The position numbers and the translations under genes were made by a program. The notes beneath the pieces are model-generated. The model saw nothing but the letters and a program-made list of their open reading frames with translations. It ran no database searches and was not told the DNA's origin. A stretch of 64,000 nucleotides of DNA. It comes from Apoderus coryli. Lineage: Eukaryota; Arthropoda; Insecta; Coleoptera; Attelabidae. Each line of letters opens with the position of its first letter. Position 1 is the first letter of the stretch. Below, piece after piece: positions 22,602-35,237 of this stretch. The stretch spans positions 19,055,651 through 19,119,650 of the forward strand of contig OU452203.1 in the NCBI GenBank assembly GCA_911728435.2, read 5' to 3'.

Positions 22602-23352
22602 ATAAACTTGAACTAAGTTTCTTTTTGGCGTTCAGGTGTCATGAAATGAACGACTACATAAATTTTTTTCAAAGTTTCGATTAGATCGATCTCCTGAATA
22701 GTTATTTTGGTAAAAAATGAAACCAATCTTTAATATGTCGTTCTCAAAGAATTGTTTATTATTATTTAGATAGAGAAAATATAAGCTGGTGTCACGTTTC
22801 GTTACTACACTAACATCATCAGATCTAAGTCAAATCTATAATAAAAACAAGCTTAAGAAGACACTAAGTAAATTACATTCGGAGGCATGGGTCGACAGAC
22901 ACTGGTCTGGTTCTACTGAATTAGACTGAGGCCCTGCTAAATTAAACAAAATCCCGTGTGTAACCACCAGCAGTTTTTTTTGTCCGCTACGCCTCAAAAT
23001 TAGTTTTACTTCATTATATTTACCGACATAAATTCCTTTAATAATTCTGCACGTTCAGTCTTTGTTAATGACTTCTTCTTACTTACTTACTTCTTACGTT
23101 TGTTTTCACTTAGGTCTGACGAATATTATGCTGTAATAAACATGTCACCAACTTATGTTTTCTTTATTTAATAATAAAAGTTTGAGAACGAGACATACAT
23201 TTTTTAAAATTAAATTTTAATTATCATTTAATAAACAAAAATTTAAAAGAACTACTGTTATAGAGACAGGTAGTACTAATCTTTGGTAAAACAACTGGGA
23301 TTTAAATTAAAAAGGTGACAATTATATTGCTGAAAAAGTTAGTTCTTCGAGA
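22602..23352. other. No gene seen
   Basis: No recognisable protein or structured repeat. Near 23274 a GTACTAATCTTTGG motif resembles one half of the 26-bp micro-element, but without its partner. Confidence 0.3.
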
Positions 23353-23520
23353 ACTAAGGTTGTCTCAATCTCTTGATGTGACCTACATGACGATCTTGCA
23401 ATATCAGTTCGCGCACAGCATCAATGGTTTTCGGAACAACAACTGATTTTGGACGACTTTCGCGAAATTCGTCTTGGAGTGAAGTACGACCACGATTGAA
23501 TTCACCATACCATCTTGCTT
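23353..23520 (-). pseudogene. Mariner transposase N-terminal fragment
   Basis: This stretch is close to 14041-14190 of the mariner copy (shared CTAAGGTTGTCTCAATCTCT and CATCAATGGTTTTCGGAACA). On the minus strand it encodes WYGEFNRGRTSL then EFRESRPKSVVVPKTIDAV. It includes residues upstream of NRGR that the 13.3-14.2 kb copy lacks, so the two copies were damaged independently. No TIRs or catalytic residues remain. Confidence 0.75.
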
Positions 23521-24651
23521 ATCGATGGTATGGCATGCTAAAAGGGATGTGTTGAAGTCTGAAACAGAGTGATGTATTAAATTGATTTCGTGGAGTTTTA
23601 TTTCTTACGTGCTATATTATATAGTTCGACATGTGGACACCAAAGATGCACACCTTGTTTACTCCACAAAAAATAAAAGTAGAGAGTACCACAACAATAT
23701 CTCTAGATTCCGCACTATCTAAAAATTCTGTAGAAGAACAGTTTTTACCGCGAGTGAGTCTTACATGAATAATGGACAATGCAAAAGATCACATCCACTG
23801 AGACGTACTGAGCTTCTTTATAATATGGCGGTTATTTGGATCTAATTTTAAATAATGTTGGGACGTGCCGAGCTGTAAGAGTTCACGCAGTAATCAGAGC
23901 TTTGCAAATTAAAACTTATCAACCTATTCGATACAGGATAAATTCAAAACATACGCAAAAATGTTACAAAGGAGGTAAGTATCAGTTGTTCTTTATGAAT
24001 GGAGTGTAAACCGTACAATAATATTTGTATTTCCAAGACCACGCCTTGCATTAAAAAGATTTCAGGATTTCGCGCGCAATCTGCAATATCGATTTTCTAT
24101 AGTTTGAAAATAGTTGGTATAACTTTTAACAAAAAGTTGAGATTTATATCAATTATTCACCAATCTTAGACAATATCCACATTTGCTATACAGACAATAT
24201 GATTCTGTAGCAAAATTGTTTAACAAACTGTCAAATTCTCGTGAGCTTTTGCCGCCCAATCCAATTCTTATTTTCAAAAACAAAAAAGCTATTTAATAGG
24301 AATACAAGTCGATCCTCTACGAAATAAATTCAATATATTACTCTATCTGCTACTGCACCAAACATGTTTCGGGTCCATCCTCAGTGGTTAAACTTAATAA
24401 ATTTTAAAATTTTGTCAAATAAAATACATCACAGTAGGTAGGTATGTATATTTTTCTTTTTTTAATTCATTCGATTAAAAATTAAAATTTTCATTTTACG
24501 TAATTTTCACGAAGTGTACCTGAATGCGTTCTCTATTTAATTATAAACATTCAAATGTTTTTGCACATTGCAATGTATGGTTTTGTGAAAAAGTTCTCTC
24601 TCTAAAAACTTTGACACTCTGTATCTCGGAATATAAGCATTAGTCAATCTT
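23521..24651. other. No gene seen
   Basis: No coding similarity, repeat pair or RNA gene was recognised. Confidence 0.3.
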
Positions 24652-24845
24652 GGACACAGTGTTCTATTTGAGATAAGCAAGTTGACACCTACTTCCGGTA
24701 TAACCGGAAGTATCAATAACATATATATTTTACCTCATCTGCCTCCGTCGACATAGTTGCACTACCAATTTTTTTAATTTCTTCTATGTATAGTTTTCCA
24801 TATATTATACAGATCGATTTAGTTCCAAATGAGACACCCTGTATA
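24652..24845. mobile_element. MITE-like element with central CTTCCGG hairpin
   Basis: The right end reads GAGACACCCTGTATAT. The left end, GGACACAGTGTTCTATTTGA, is an imperfect inverse of it. The interior holds ACTTCCGGTATAACCGGAAGT, a perfect small hairpin that recurs in diverged form at 3537-3556 and 19741-19771. No protein is coded. Confidence 0.45.
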
Positions 24846-26144
24846 TATCATCTAAATTATAACCACCGGTAGAGGAACGGCATTATTTTCTATCCCCCAT
24901 AAATAAAAGATAAATCCACTCTTGATTTACGACAAATATATCTCATTATTTGTACAAACTGCTTAATGCAATAAAATTTATTAATGATCACTTTCACAGA
25001 GCAATATTTCTAATATAAGTCGTTATATTTCACCCCATTTTAATTATTATGATTGTCGGAATTATAATTAATTTGGTAGAATGGAATTAAATTTAACTTT
25101 AATATATTGCGCAAAAACACGATATCCAATTTCTTATATTTATTATACTTGATCTTTCTTTATAGGGTTGTCGTCTTGAATGTGAAAATTAAAAGTGCGG
25201 AAATGGAATGAGTTTCTAAAATCACCACATTTACTTTAACTCAGCATCTCTATAAACCTAATTATTTTAAAATTCACCTATAATGAAATGCAACCATATC
25301 AACAATGAGTATACAGAAATTAAGATGAATTTTCGACTGATCAAATAACAATAAGTAATAGACATTATCTAAGTACAAGATCTCAGTGTGTAACACTAGT
25401 TTGTTGTATTGTAAGTCATCGTTTCTTTATCCACGCTTCAGTGTTCCGCAGGGATCAATATTGGGACCATTGCAGCAAGTTACAAACGTTCTAGTGTAAA
25501 CACAAAAATTAGACTTGTATACCACGTTACCAAACGTACTTGTTCATGGCTTGTCTAAACAAGGCTGTGGCAGTGCATATAAAGAATGGTCCTGAGATCA
25601 ATGAGCAGCTGAGTTTTCTTTCGGATGTATCTCCTAGACATTCCCTGTGTCAGCAGTTGGTTTGTTTAGAAGGGGGTATGGTCAGTACTTTGTAATGATG
25701 TGTCTGTGTCAATTGTCCTTGGAACTTTTATACCCATAGGTACATCGATAATAATTATTTGGAAACTGTTATCTTGCACATAGTTCAGAGAGTGCAAAAT
25801 TCATGTATAAATTTTATTTTGAGTGACAGAAAATATGGGCTTTTTCTCTTTATTTATACCATAAAATTGTGCTAACTAGAACTCCACCTTAGTAATCTTT
25901 TTGCAAATTTTCAGTTAAATTAAACGAAAAATGACGGCGAAACTGAAATTTAAGTAAAGTAGTGATATCGTCAAAAAAATTATTAAAAACTTTAGTAGTA
26001 ATACGTTTAGAATTTCATGTAGAATCTGAAAATAGTATAATATACAGGATGTTAGCTTTAAAATAACGAAATTGAAGCAGCTTCCGGTACAAAACAAACT
26101 GCTACGCGGACGTCTTTATTTTATTTGAAGTGGATATACCTAAG
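24846..26144. other. No intact gene; one short RT scrap
   Basis: At about 25438-25475 the plus strand reads FSVPQGSILGPL, the RT motif of non-LTR elements, with nothing else of the enzyme nearby. The rest is AT-rich and unrecognised. Confidence 0.35.
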
Positions 26145-26250
26145 CAAAGATTAATGTACGTACACCTATAGTACGACACAGTTAAGAATGATACACTTTT
26201 ACATGGATAGCCCATTTAAAAGCGTATATTCTTAATTGTGTCGTACTTTA
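26145..26250. repeat. Half micro-element followed by a hairpin
   Basis: Positions 26145-26159 are identical to the first 15 bases of the 26-bp palindrome (CAAAGATTAATGTAC). Just after it, 26170-26194 (AGTACGACACAGTTAAGAAT) pairs with the inverse of 26224-26247, forming a hairpin with 24-nt arms and a 29-nt loop. Whether the two are one element is unclear. Confidence 0.5.
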
Positions 26251-26792
26251 AGTATTCTTCAAGTTGCTGTTATAAGTTATCAAAATATAGTCTTAGAAAT
26301 ATTCTAATCCGTGGCCACCTCTGTATACTTTTATTGTTGCCTTTATAAAGACAAATAATTTGTTATTCCTAGACAAATGTTAGTCCTTAATTGGGGCTTC
26401 TATCTAATTAAGACAAATAAATATTTTATTTAGTTGGATTTATACACGCAAGTTGTCTTTATATACACTTTATTTATGTCGTATGGTTGGTTAGTTTATA
26501 CATTTAGTTTGCGATCACTTTACTACTGGTGATTAATAAGGCTAGCAGTTTTAATTATTACAATAAATTTCTTAATAATGGATAATGACTGCGGGGTAAG
26601 TCGCCTAAGTTTAATTAATACCTACATAAGTTCTAAAGTTTTCAGTTATTTAATATAAAATGGTTTATTGAAAGGAGCCGAGAGGCGAACAAGTATTGAT
26701 TCTTTGCTTTTAGTGAAGAAAATAGAGATATTATAAATGTAAATTTAGATTAGATGTGAGACCAATCTGTTCCTACTATCGAAATTGTGGCA

Positions 26793-27185
26793 TATACACT
26801 GTGTCCAAGATATTTATTTCTGACGTTATTTTTAAAAAATAAAAAAAAAAGCACTTTCTCATTGTTACTTTTTGAGGAGAATAATATAGCATTTACAAAT
26901 GTTCACTCCAACGTTTCGTTTTTGAAAAAGCATCATCAACTTCGTTTTTGTAAATACGGCCCTGGATTTTTTATTGTAAAATTTAATGCCACTTTTATAT
27001 CTGTAAAAATAACGTCAGAAATAAATAAAAAAGAAAATTGCAAAAAATCGTTTATCCAAAAATTAACGAAAACAGCTTACTTTACTTTTGAAAACACCAT
27101 TTAAAGGGTGTTTAAATTGTACAACTTTTCTCTGGTTTAGCCTACTGTTTCCAAGATCCCATTCTTATCTTGGACACAGTGTATA
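26793..27185. mobile_element. MITE with 20-bp perfect TIRs and an inner inverted pair
   Basis: The ends are TATACACTGTGTCCAAGATA (26793-26812) and its exact inverse (27166-27185), including TA at each outer edge as expected for Tc1/mariner targets. Inside, TTATTTCTGACGTTATTTTT near 26814 pairs with its inverse near 27004-27025. A 105-codon open frame at 26787-27104 overlaps the TIR and looks like chance. The GGACACAGTG end also occurs at 24655. Confidence 0.7.
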
Positions 27186-28416
27186 CAGGGTGTCAATTAT
27201 CTCCATACCGATTTCTTTAAAATTTGGAAGCGTTTCGCTTTGAAACAGTGTATCTCCAATAAAAACAGAGATAACGTCGTAATTAAAAAAACAAAATGTT
27301 CAGAAAAGATCATGGTTCAATGTGATTCCAGTTGACAATAGCTGCTATAGCTGTTGCGCTCCACAGGGTGTTCCAAATTTCGGGAAAGAAACTTCGTGTC
27401 ATTGTTGCACTCCGTATATGCTCAAATTCAAATCTGAATAAAAATTTCTGGCATAGCCACGTTACTGAAAAATCAATCTACAAGTTAAAAAAAAAATCAT
27501 CAAAATCAAATGAGCGGTTCGCGAGGAAGCCAACTTTGAAATTGGGGCCAATTTTTTTTGCCGGTGAGTGTATTTAAATGTGAACTTCACGCATTATTTC
27601 TTGAAGATAAACATAAAATCCAACACATAATATGCTACAGGATTTAATGAATAAGTATTGTTGAAAATTTTTTCGTGTAGACTCTATATAACCGCTCCGG
27701 TTTCGGGAAAACATGGCCTAATCAAATCTAAGTATTTTATGGACTATCATCTGGCACATGTTTTAGGTTCAAATTATCGTTACATCGATAGATGGTTGCT
27801 GTGGGGGTGCTGAGATTCGGATTGTGAAAAACACCGCGCCAAATATTCGTGAGATTTCCGAATCTCATCAAATGTATCATCACGATCATCACTGTCCCTC
27901 ACGTGAATTTCGTGACGAAACAGGTACGTAAAGGAATTTACACAATAGTTTCCATCTAATAAAGAAAATAAAGTAATTAAAATGCGACTTGCATTCATTT
28001 TCTTCAATAGAATTAAACTGGCACCTTGAGTACATGAATATTACCTACGTCAATACAAACTATCGTATTATACATTGTTTAAAATTGATATTTATCTAAG
28101 GTCTGCATGTATAATACATACAGGGTGAGTATATATCACAATTTACAATTCATGAAGAGAAAATTAGCGGCCAAAATGTCCTAATCCACGATCTCCATAT
28201 TTTATCATTATGAGCACATCTATTGTCTGAGTTTCTGTCAATTTAACCATTTTGTTAATGTTAATGTTGGAATATTCACTTTAGTTATTGCAAGAAAAAT
28301 GTTGTTTAATAATTACTATATACAGGGTGTACCCTCTCAATTAGAAAAAACTTCTGGGGCATATTGAGGAACCATAGACAAGCAGTTTGAGATAAGAGAC
28401 TGATGTCCGGAAGTGC
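27186..28416. other. No gene recognised
   Basis: TACAGGGTGTCAATTATCTC starts at 27184, abutting the previous MITE. Further TACAGGGTG starts lie at about 28119 and 28321. Their partner ends are not clear. No protein was recognised. Confidence 0.3.
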
Positions 28417-28995
28417 ATGCATTTATGTCAAAGCACTTCTTTCGTTTGTTGTCTTCATCAGTATTCGACTAGAGTATTCAGGGCCCAAAAAAAGGTTATA
28501 AGAGCAATACAAAAAATTCCTCAGACAGCATCATGTAGGGAACATTTTGTGAATTTGAAAATAATGACTATTCCTTGCCTCTACATGTACGCACTCATAA
28601 TTCATATAAAAAAAAACAAAGTGAATCGTTGCTTAAAAGAGAAGATGTTCACAATGATGGCACTAGAAACAAAAATAACGTGGTTTTGCCATTTTCTAGA
28701 CTAAGTATTGGTCAGAAAAATCCTAACTATATCGGCGTAAAGTGTTATAATAAGATTCTGAAAATTAAGAAATTTAAAAACCTAACAGTTAGGAGATTTA
28801 AGCTGGAGTTGAGAAATTATATTGTGGATAAATGTTTTTATTCTGTGGATGAATTTTTGAACTATACAACGGATTAATAATATGTATCTATTAGTTATTA
28901 TGGTTGACAATCCCATAATGTAACTTGTTGTAGTGTTATCATTCGGTGGAACTAAGAAATAAATAAAATATTTATTATATGGTTAAGTAAAACTT
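28417..28995 (+). pseudogene. LINE 3'-end fragment (RT C-terminal tail)
   Basis: The plus strand reads VFRAQKKVIRAIQKIP then HFVNLKIMTIPCLYMY. After a frameshift near 28610 it continues with LPFSRLSIGQKNPNYIGVK, YNKILKIKKFKN and VDKCFYSVDEFLN, ending at the stop at 28877. This is the C-terminal tail of a jockey/CR1-like LINE protein (RxQKKxIR ... NPxYxGxKxxNxLP ... CFYSxxEFL). The following 120 bp, ending in ATAAATAAAATATTTATTAT, are likely its 3' UTR and tail. The 5' part is missing, as expected for 5'-truncated retrotransposition. Confidence 0.8.
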
Positions 28996-29449
28996 TTAGT
29001 TTATAATCACCTTATATAATGTGATGGATTAACATCCAGTTTTGCACGCAACATATTCCTCGCTCCCTCTCATCATGATCCCTTATCTAGCAAATTTTAT
29101 TTGGGTATAATTACAGCAGAGCTTCAAACGCACACAGCATTGCCACTGTGAAGAATACGTCGATCAAGTTTTTTGACACTATTTTCTAATTCACTTTTTT
29201 TATTAATTAACCCTGTTTAACAAGTGGCTGTTAAACAGAGTTATAAAGAGAATAATTTGGAAGCTAGTGACACTTTGACATGCAACAAAGGTTTTATGTA
29301 GTTTTTAGTAATAAGCATTGACTTCTAAGGTACCATCCACCAGCAATCACCCTGTATATAATAACAATTTTCACGTAACTCTAATAGTAACGGAAATATG
29401 AAGGAAAAAAGAAAATAACCAACAAAACATGAACATCACCCTGTATGTT
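28996..29449. other. No gene seen
   Basis: No recognisable coding or repeat structure apart from scattered CACCCTGTAT motifs of the MITE-end type. Confidence 0.3.
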
Positions 29450-29773
29450 TAGCAAACTAATCAAGTTAGCGGCGCGGCGGTCCCTTCGATTGACGTGTTA
29501 CTTGGTTTTGCCAGAAAACAACTAAGGGAGAGAATATAATCGTTGTCTTGCCGCCTTTGATCTCATTCAGCCTGTGTCCGCCCTGTTGAAAGAGTAGAAA
29601 ACAGGGTCGTATTTAAATTTTGTTGAATTTTGTATATACCATAAAATACAACTACGCATAATATAAGCCGCGCCCACCAGACTTTATATTCTCTCTCTTA
29701 GTTGTTCTCTGGTTTTGTTCTATCTGTTACGGTTTAGACTGTACCGCATAAAAACATATAATTGTCCCACCCT
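29450..29773. repeat. Fold-back (MITE-like) unit
   Basis: AACAACTAAGGGAGAGAATA near 29517-29536 pairs with the inverse near 29680-29700 and continues through GGTTTTGCCAG/CTCTGGTTTTG. The unit is bounded by CACCCTGTATG at the left and CACCCTGTACAT at the right, in the same orientation. No protein is coded. Confidence 0.5.
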
Positions 29774-29781
29774 GTACATTC

Positions 29782-29874
29782 CAGTGGCGTGCGGTGAAAT
29801 CTGAAATAAATTAAGCAAATTTTAAAAGCATAAATCAAGCAGCAGCAATTGCGTACATGAACCGCACGCCCCTG
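29782..29874. mobile_element. 93-bp hAT-type MITE
   Basis: The ends are CAGTGGCGTGCGGT and the inverse CAGGGGCGTGCGGT (13 of 14 identical). They are flanked by the 8-bp sequences GTACATTC (29774-29781) and ATACGTTC (29875-29882), which agree at 6 of 8 positions. CAG...CTG ends with an 8-bp target duplication are typical of hAT elements. The 93-bp body has no coding capacity. Confidence 0.65.
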
Positions 29875-30179
29875 ATACGTTCTAATTCATTCTGCAAATC
29901 AAATTTAATTATTATCAAACACGAAAAATCGCTTTAAGAATTTCATTACTGTACCTAATAAAATTTATTGATGAATAATTGAATAAATTAAAGATTTAAC
30001 CAGTCCAAATAATTTATTTTATAAAAAAATAATTTGAATAATATGGATAAATAACGTCGGCAACATCGGGTATACCCACTAGTAGTAGGCTAGCAGGATG
30101 ATACTATTACGTATTATATTATCGTTGTGACGTTCAACGTCCGTACGCGACGCTGATATTCGTATTATTTGTTTTTGTT

Positions 30180-30361
30180 GTGGTTCCTTGTCCTTGTTCA
30201 AATTTCCGTAGTTAGTAGTTTTACTTCAGTCCCGTGCAGACGCAATTCGCGAACGAACGGTGGATTGGCACAACGCGACGCTTCTCACGTATCACAATGA
30301 CATGTGGAGCGCTCTATCTCGATCAGTGGTCTTGCTTTGCAGAAATAAAAAACAACAGAAA
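30180..30361 (+). promoter_or_regulatory. Candidate promoter and 5' exon of the PDE10 gene
   Basis: A locally CpG-richer stretch (around 30125-30300, CGTACGCGACGC, CGCAATTCGCGAACGAACGG) ends at a strong splice donor, AAA|GTAAGT at 30361/30362. The ATG at 30297 gives 22 open codons to this donor, but in phase 0, which does not fit the acceptor at 35238. It is therefore more likely a non-coding first exon with translation starting downstream. The link to PDE10 rests only on position, orientation and the donor. An unrelated transcript is possible. Confidence 0.4.
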
Positions 30362-33300
30362 AGTAAGTTGGAATAAATTATATTAGGATTATTTGTTTTT
30401 TTTTTTCAAATAAATAACCCAAGTTTCTAATAAAATTCGGAAAATTTTAAGCTGAATGTCTAAAAGCGTGGGCAACAAGTTGTACAATATGTACGAATTA
30501 GGAGTAAACGATTGATGAAGTTGGTAAAGTTTCTCTACCGGGCGACAGAATGTCGTTATGGTGTGTCATTTATTTAATATCTTTTATTGTGTTTTTTTCA
30601 CTCTTTTAAATATTCAATATTAGATTTCTTGTTCATGTTTAGTTTCTTAATTCTGATTCTGGAGAACTTTGTTGTGTGAAACCTATTGGGTTTTAACTGA
30701 AGTTATTTTGTAAAGGTATTTCCCTCTTTTTTTATTCGTGTAATAATAGTAAAACATTATTTATTTCGGTCTCTCTCTTCCTTGTGTGCGACAGTTGACA
30801 CCCTTGCCAGTGCTTGTGTCCTATGACAATAGTCTATTTATTTATCATACACGTTCTTATGCAGATGAAGCGTGCCTCAAAGCATTTTCATCTATAATTC
30901 AGCAACAATGGGCAACACTGCCATCTGGCATATACCCACTATACAACCACCTATCGCTCTTCGTCTAAACATAGTTGCCAGCGTTTAATTGTACTAAGCA
31001 TAGCATACGAATATTGCCATTAAAACCAATCGAGGCTCCCAACTGCCTCCATAAGAGAGTGGCTACTGATGCTGAGAGAGATAGACAATATTTCGGGTAG
31101 AGTTCATAGTGGTTTTACTGTCTCCCTTTAAACATACTGTGACTGGGCTCAATATTTAAATATAATATATAAAAACACATGTTTTGATTCTAAGAAACTC
31201 TACCCACACTTGAACCCTGTTTTCGTCGGGAATTAAGTGAATAAGAGTTATCACGTTATATTATGTGTTGTTATTATCTTCAGAAGGGCAAAAGAATCAC
31301 ATGTAGAGATATTACAAAGTTTAAAGGACGAGGTGCAAAAAAAGGACTCTTTTGGAAAAGAAAAACATTATATTTCACCGGCCCATACGTAGACGTGTCG
31401 CGTAGGGCGTTTTGATTGCTAAAATCAACGAATTGAACAACCAGCTACTCAAAAAATACCTCAAAGGTACAAATTTTTCGGACTATATGAAGAATTCCTT
31501 AATGCTCTACATGATCGTGATCTGTTAGCCAATAAAGAGATTATTATTTAGAAGAATATAAAAAATGATCGATACCGCAATTTTTTCTAGCCTCCCTATT
31601 ATTTTTAATTATTAACGTCCTGTATAATGTATAGTCGATGTAGTAGTACGTAAGCCAATCTCTTATATCTACGAAAATACTATATAACCGCAACAGAAGT
31701 ATACACAGCCGCGCATTATACTTAATTTAAATTCAAAGCACGTTCGACGGATTTATTTTTTTATTTGGTGAATCTCTCTTCGATAAGAGCAAATTGGCAG
31801 TCATCTCTCTGCAAAGTCAGTATAGATGCAACTCGGTTTCTACTTACTGGTTAGGCAACATAAAAATAAAGAAAAGCGGAATTCTATGTCACCGAGCGTT
31901 AAATTAAATTCCGGGATAAAGTTCTGATTGGAAACTTTGAAAATGTGTGTTTTACTTTTAGTTTTTAAATTGTTCTTCGTTGATTAAGTTGTAGTGGCTA
32001 TGGAAATCCTTGCGTAGGAATTACGATTGTATGTAAGGAAAAAATTGATCCAATTAATCTTCATTATGACATAAAAAATGTTTTACAACTTACGGAGATG
32101 GTGAGTAGTTTTTGCTAATTTATTAGAAAAAGCTAATGTCATAAATCGGCTAGTTTTTATTTTTTGGTTTATTTAAAATTTTTCCACAACGACCTTGGCC
32201 TAATCCTAATGAATTTGACCATCGTTAGTGCGTACAAGCTATCACTACAGTAATTTTCAAAAAAAAAAACTGTGCGACACTGATTTTTTTCTATATTTTT
32301 GTTGGCAAAGTTATCCTCGGTCATTTGGTAAAAGTTACCTTATTCAATTTTGCCGATTTCGATCTCTATTATGAGATAAATGTAATTTTATCAGCTTCGA
32401 TTCCGAAGTTTTCAGACGATTCAAGGAGCACCGGTTCCAGAAGATCGTAAATAGTTTTTAATTTTTTAATCTAAACAAAGTTAATCCTATTTATCTGCTA
32501 ACTATGCGCACAATCTAACTATCAATTGAGTAGATATGAAAGACGTGAATACACTCTCAAGAAATCCTAAGTTTGAAAAATAAGAAAGTTTTTCCTCTTT
32601 TCCTGTGGACATACTGTATGTGTTATGTTGGATGACTGTAGCATTGAACGGTCCCTTTTCGGGCAACCTAACAATCTCCATAAGTTTAACCTAGAAACTG
32701 AAGCTGCGTCTTCTTGAAACCTTAACAAACTGTTTCTGATATTTAGGGGTAAAATTCTGATTCACACACTTAGAGATTCGCTGATAATCCTTGGCATGTT
32801 TGAAGCGTTTTGGATATGAAAACGAGTCAACAACGTTACAGACCTATTGAAACCATCGGCGACCGAATGAGGGCATTTTGGCAAGCAATAAGAGCCCGGC
32901 AAGTAGTACAGTCAAACTTTATTAAGGTTAGAAAGTGTTCTTTGATTTTAGCGGCATAGTGGATCGTGAGTTCTTGCCAAAAAGGTTAAACGATCAATAA
33001 GGTGTACTACCTACATGTTGAAGGCGCCGTTTGCGCGAGGCAATCTAAAGAAAACTATAGAATTTGTGGCAAAACAATCAATGACTTCTGTATCACGATA
33101 ATGCAACTGATCACACTTCATTATTTGGTCAAAATTTGCCTTTTTCTGTTCCTAAAACTCAAGAGAACATTAAGGGACATGCTTTCCTTTTACAAGCATA
33201 GATTAGATTGAAGTAAACGCTGACATAAGTGTGAACAACATCTAATGAAAACTACTTCCAAAGGCATGACATTAGTATAGACGAATAAATAAAAATATTT

Positions 33301-35237
33301 CCAAAAAACCGGCATTTATGTTACTGTCACACCCGGTATAATGGAATAAAAATGTTGCATCACTCTAACATCGGTATTGGTATCTTCTAAATAGACAAAA
33401 TTTGCTGATTGACATTTTTCTACAAAAGCGGTACAACGCTAGGAATAGACAATTTGATTGGTCGATATTCGAAAAAGTATTTTTCGCACATTATTATTAT
33501 TGAACAAAATTAGATGTTTTCGTAAGATTTTAAAACTATTTCAAGGTACAGAACGCCAGAAAACAGGTTATTATTGTTTTATTATCTTTGTTGAAATATG
33601 ATGTCTACGTTAATGAGTTGAAATAATGATAAAACACGATACCTACTTAATAATCATCATCAACTAACTAAATAAATAAATGCCTACGCAAATCTGAAAA
33701 TAAATCCGATCTGATATCAGTCACATCTGAGATATCTACATAGGTAAATAGGTCTCGGAATTTTTTTTGTTCATATTACGAGCACTGCTCAAAACAATTT
33801 TCCATGAACATGATTGAGAATGTTTAGGAATTCTCGAATACACTTTGACGGGGAAATTATATTAAGAGGGTGACGTTCACACGGATTTACCCTTCTGAAG
33901 GTAATAATTCCTTTCCCATCCCACAAAAGAATCGCCTTATTCGGCGATAAAATTGTTTTTGTCTTCTTTAGAGCTTACTGGGTCCAATCCACTGTTTTTG
34001 AGTGTTGTTTAATACCAGAAATTTAAGAATGAAACCAAGTTCTACCCACAATTATAACTCTCTGCAAAATGTTGCTTTTATAGTGCCAAATTCGCGGTAG
34101 AAACGGATGCAATTTTTAATCTGTATAGGTAAATGAGATTGCCACAATTCTGAAGATGACGGAGTCTCTTGGAACAATTTTGGATAACATAGCTTCAGCA
34201 ACATGGCCGCTGTACACTGTCAAAGTTAGACCGCTCCTATTGAGAAACCCTTTATACAGGGTGGTTCGGTTTCGAAAGCTCAAGCTTTATAGGCAGATAA
34301 AAATTGTAAATTTAATAATATTTTTAAAACTCCTTTAGATATTTAAATGAAATTTGACACGTTTGGATAGATAATTCAAATACATCTTTTTACGAACAAA
34401 ATATTATTTTCTTCCAGCAGTGGCGTGCGTACGGACACACAATTTTAATAAAAAATGCGTCTAACGCAAAAATTATTTCTGGAATCCCTGTAGAATTTAC
34501 AGCAAAACAAGACTCCTTACTTTTTCTCGTTCGACACTTCATTTGACCAAATCGTCATACATTTTAGAAATTCTTTGCAAACCAAATGTAAAAATAAAAT
34601 TTTTACGCAACCTCTAACCTAAAGCAGCTACTGTAAACTGGTTATTTCAAAAACCCTTCGTAGCTTTATCTAGAATATATAAAAAAAAAATATTGAAGCC
34701 AAACAAAAAAATGATAAGCATAAAAAATAAGTCTATGAGTTATCACAGTATTGATTTGTTATTAACTTTTATATTTTGTTTGCATTTTCACCGAATATAT
34801 TAACAAAATTATAGCTAATCCATTTCCATATTAATAAATGAAATATTGTTACGATTTATTATGATTATACAAGGTGTTTGGGCTGGCCTTAATTATAACC
34901 TACGTTGCGGCACATGCATAAATGAAAACGGTGGACGATTTGAATATTCGTTATAAATGTTTGTCTTGTTTATAAGTGTTTTTTATTATATTATTTAATT
35001 ATGTATTTATTTATATTTATTGTTGAAATATGTTGTTGTTAAAATCGTTCGTTATTAATTGTTACAATAAACATTTTTTGTGCGTTTTTCAAAGTATCCT
35101 ATCGAATTTGCGAACAAAGCGCCTGACATTAAATTTGTCCGCTTTCCCTGTACTATTTTTTGCGTTTTTATTATGCCAATAATCATCAATTTGTAGCTGA
35201 AAACCATATCACCAAGTTAATTTGTTTTTTTTTCTAG
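30362..35237 (+). other. Possible first intron of the PDE10 gene; no exon confirmed
   Basis: AT-rich. Short open stretches near 31985-32100 and 33002-33211 have no recognised family. TACAGGGTGG (34255), CAGTGGCGTGCG (34421, a hAT-like end) and TATACAAGGTGT (34867) mark probable MITE pieces. Nothing with consistent splice phase was found. Confidence 0.35.

Noticed and set aside
26787..27104. 105-codon open frame
   Set aside because: It starts in the TIR of a MITE and crosses its inner inverted repeat; no protein features were seen.
30297..30361. ATG-initiated coding in the candidate PDE10 5' exon
   Set aside because: Its phase at the GTAAGT donor does not fit the acceptor at 35238 and would hit a stop at once, so I treat the exon as untranslated.
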